6,152 nt of DNA from Candidatus Aminicenantota bacterium. Its GTDB lineage: Bacteria > Acidobacteriota > Aminicenantia > UBA2199. The position numbers and the translations under genes were made by a program. Shown here one piece after another: positions 5,683 to 6,152 of the stretch. Within the stretch, counting starts at the first letter, position 1. Each line of letters opens with the position of its first letter. The stretch covers positions 1 to 6,152 of the forward strand of contig DAOVIP010000128.1 of assembly GCA_030671465.1 (NCBI GenBank). The letters are read 5' to 3'. The notes under the pieces are model-generated. The model was not told the origin of the DNA and made no database searches. It saw only the letters and a list, made by a program, of their open reading frames with translations.

Positions 5683-6152
5683 TTCACCATTGAATACATG
5701 TACTCTGTACTCAGCAGACTTCTTGATATATTTAACATACAAAGGGCATTGTACTCCACGTTGCAGGACACTTATACCTTCATTAGTTGATAAAACTATT
5801 CCTACACCACTATGACCTTGTAATTTGTGACGACTAACTACTTTTCCACCGCCCTCATGCCAAGTAGTTGCTTCATTTTCAGAACTAGTAAACTCAGGAA
5901 CCTGTACACTATCAGCTTGCATACGTTCAAATGCAGTAAGTTTATTACTAGCATGCCCTACTAAATTGGGGTCATTTAGACCACGTGTAGTAAACAACCC
6001 TGTCCAGTTAGGGGTTATACTATTACCCCAATTAATATAGAAGTCACCACTCCTAGGTCTAAAGTTTCTATCTGGAAACACCTTAAAGCAACGATGCCCC
6101 ATCTCTCTTAGTGCCTCTGCTAATACAGAAGCACTATTACTTCCTATCTTGT
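5548..6152 (-). CDS. Hybrid open frame: truncated phage ATP-grasp protein joined to SelB C-terminus (5' end beyond window)
   Basis: The frame is open from the right edge to TAA at 5550-5548, about 200 residues. The ATG at 6102 is internal, because the upstream codons read KIGSNSASVLAEALRE, which resembles the start of phage ATP-grasp proteins. The phage-like part shows FRPRSGDFYINWGNS (bases 6063-6019), ASNKLTAFERM (5952-5920), VVSRHKLQGHSGVGIVL (5841-5791) and LYVKYIKKSAEYRVHVF ending near 5690. These are the N-terminal and ATP-binding parts of the RimK-like ATP-grasp proteins of tailed phages, thought from family knowledge to be peptide-bond-forming ligases that work with other phage amidoligases. 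The expected C-terminal part, with the acidic metal-binding residues (motifs like DFGAVDV and EVNTAPGL), is absent. In its place is the end of SelB. The product should lack ligase activity. An assembly chimera is the simplest cause; true recombination is the alternative. Confidence 0.72.
   Translation of the reverse strand, partial: KIGSNSASVLAEALREMGHRCFKVFPDRNFRPRSGDFYINWGNSITPNWTGLFTTRGLNDPNLVGHASNKLTAFERMQADSVQVPEFTSSENEATTWHEGGGKVVSRHKLQGHSGVGIVLSTNEGISVLQRGVQCPLYVKYIKKSAEYRVHVFNGEVIDIQSFRELTSFNRKSIITILEYLDSQHITQRVGDKRKILLVV
5668..5690. other. Join between bacterial selB sequence and phage ATP-grasp sequence
   Basis: Read on the minus strand, this segment encodes GEVIDIQ. Phage ATP-grasp proteins commonly have a GEVIDVQ-like run right after EYRVHVF, and a SelB winged helix can also accept such residues before SFRELT, so a short shared stretch here could join both. 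Codon choice switches across it: upstream Thr is mostly ACT, Val mostly GTA and Arg mostly CGT; downstream Thr is ACC, Arg CGG and Leu mainly CTG. The exact crossover base cannot be fixed from one sequence. I see no integrase gene, direct repeat or att-like core in the window. Confidence 0.65.

Noticed and set aside
5548..6102. A complete 184-residue gene starting at the ATG at 6102
   Set aside because: The frame stays open to the window edge and the upstream codons (KIGSNSASVLAEALRE) resemble the family N-terminus, so this ATG is internal.
5690..6152. Calling a prophage attachment site at the end of selB
   Set aside because: No integrase, att-type direct repeat or regenerated gene end is visible, and the phage side breaks inside an ATP-grasp gene rather than next to an integrase.

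Overview
The window is bacterial, with moderate G+C and compact gene spacing. It holds two unlike parts. Positions 1 to about 5690 look like one ordinary bacterial chromosome: a glycine cleavage operon, a secreted repeat protein, and the tail of a selenocysteine elongation factor gene. Positions from about 5690 to 6152 look like tailed-phage DNA. The two-subunit glycine decarboxylase (gcvPA + gcvPB) is typical of Firmicutes, Thermotogae, Acidobacteria/Aminicenantes-like and many uncultured lineages, and argues against gammaproteobacteria, whose GcvP is one chain. The exact phylum cannot be read from the window. An Aminicenantes/Acidobacteria-like anaerobe is a guess only.

Layout. Minus strand, positions 4274 down to 1: gcvT, gcvH, gcvPA, gcvPB in transcription order. 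They are tightly packed: a 48-base gap, a 3-base gap, then a 4-base ATGA overlap. gcvPB runs off the left edge with probably only 10-25 residues missing. GcvPA and GcvPB form the PLP-dependent decarboxylase. GcvH carries the lipoyl arm, and GcvT passes the methylene group to tetrahydrofolate and releases ammonia. The fourth component, dihydrolipoyl dehydrogenase, is not in the window.

Positions 4275-4493 separate gcvT from a divergent plus-strand gene and hold a plausible sigma70-type promoter for each direction. I see no glycine riboswitch. The plus-strand gene (4494-5531) encodes a 345-residue exported, TPR-like helical-repeat protein of unknown role.

Positions 5548-6152 (minus strand) are the unusual part. 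A single open frame begins beyond the right edge as a phage-type ATP-grasp protein. Near 5668-5690 it switches in frame to the last ~40 residues of SelB, the selenocysteine-specific elongation factor (fourth winged helix). Codon choice changes at the same place. The ATP-grasp domain loses its C-terminal catalytic part and SelB loses everything before its last winged helix, so neither half should work. The likeliest explanation is a metagenome assembly chimera between a bacterial contig and a phage contig at a short shared sequence. A real recombination or prophage boundary inside selB is possible and would be more interesting.
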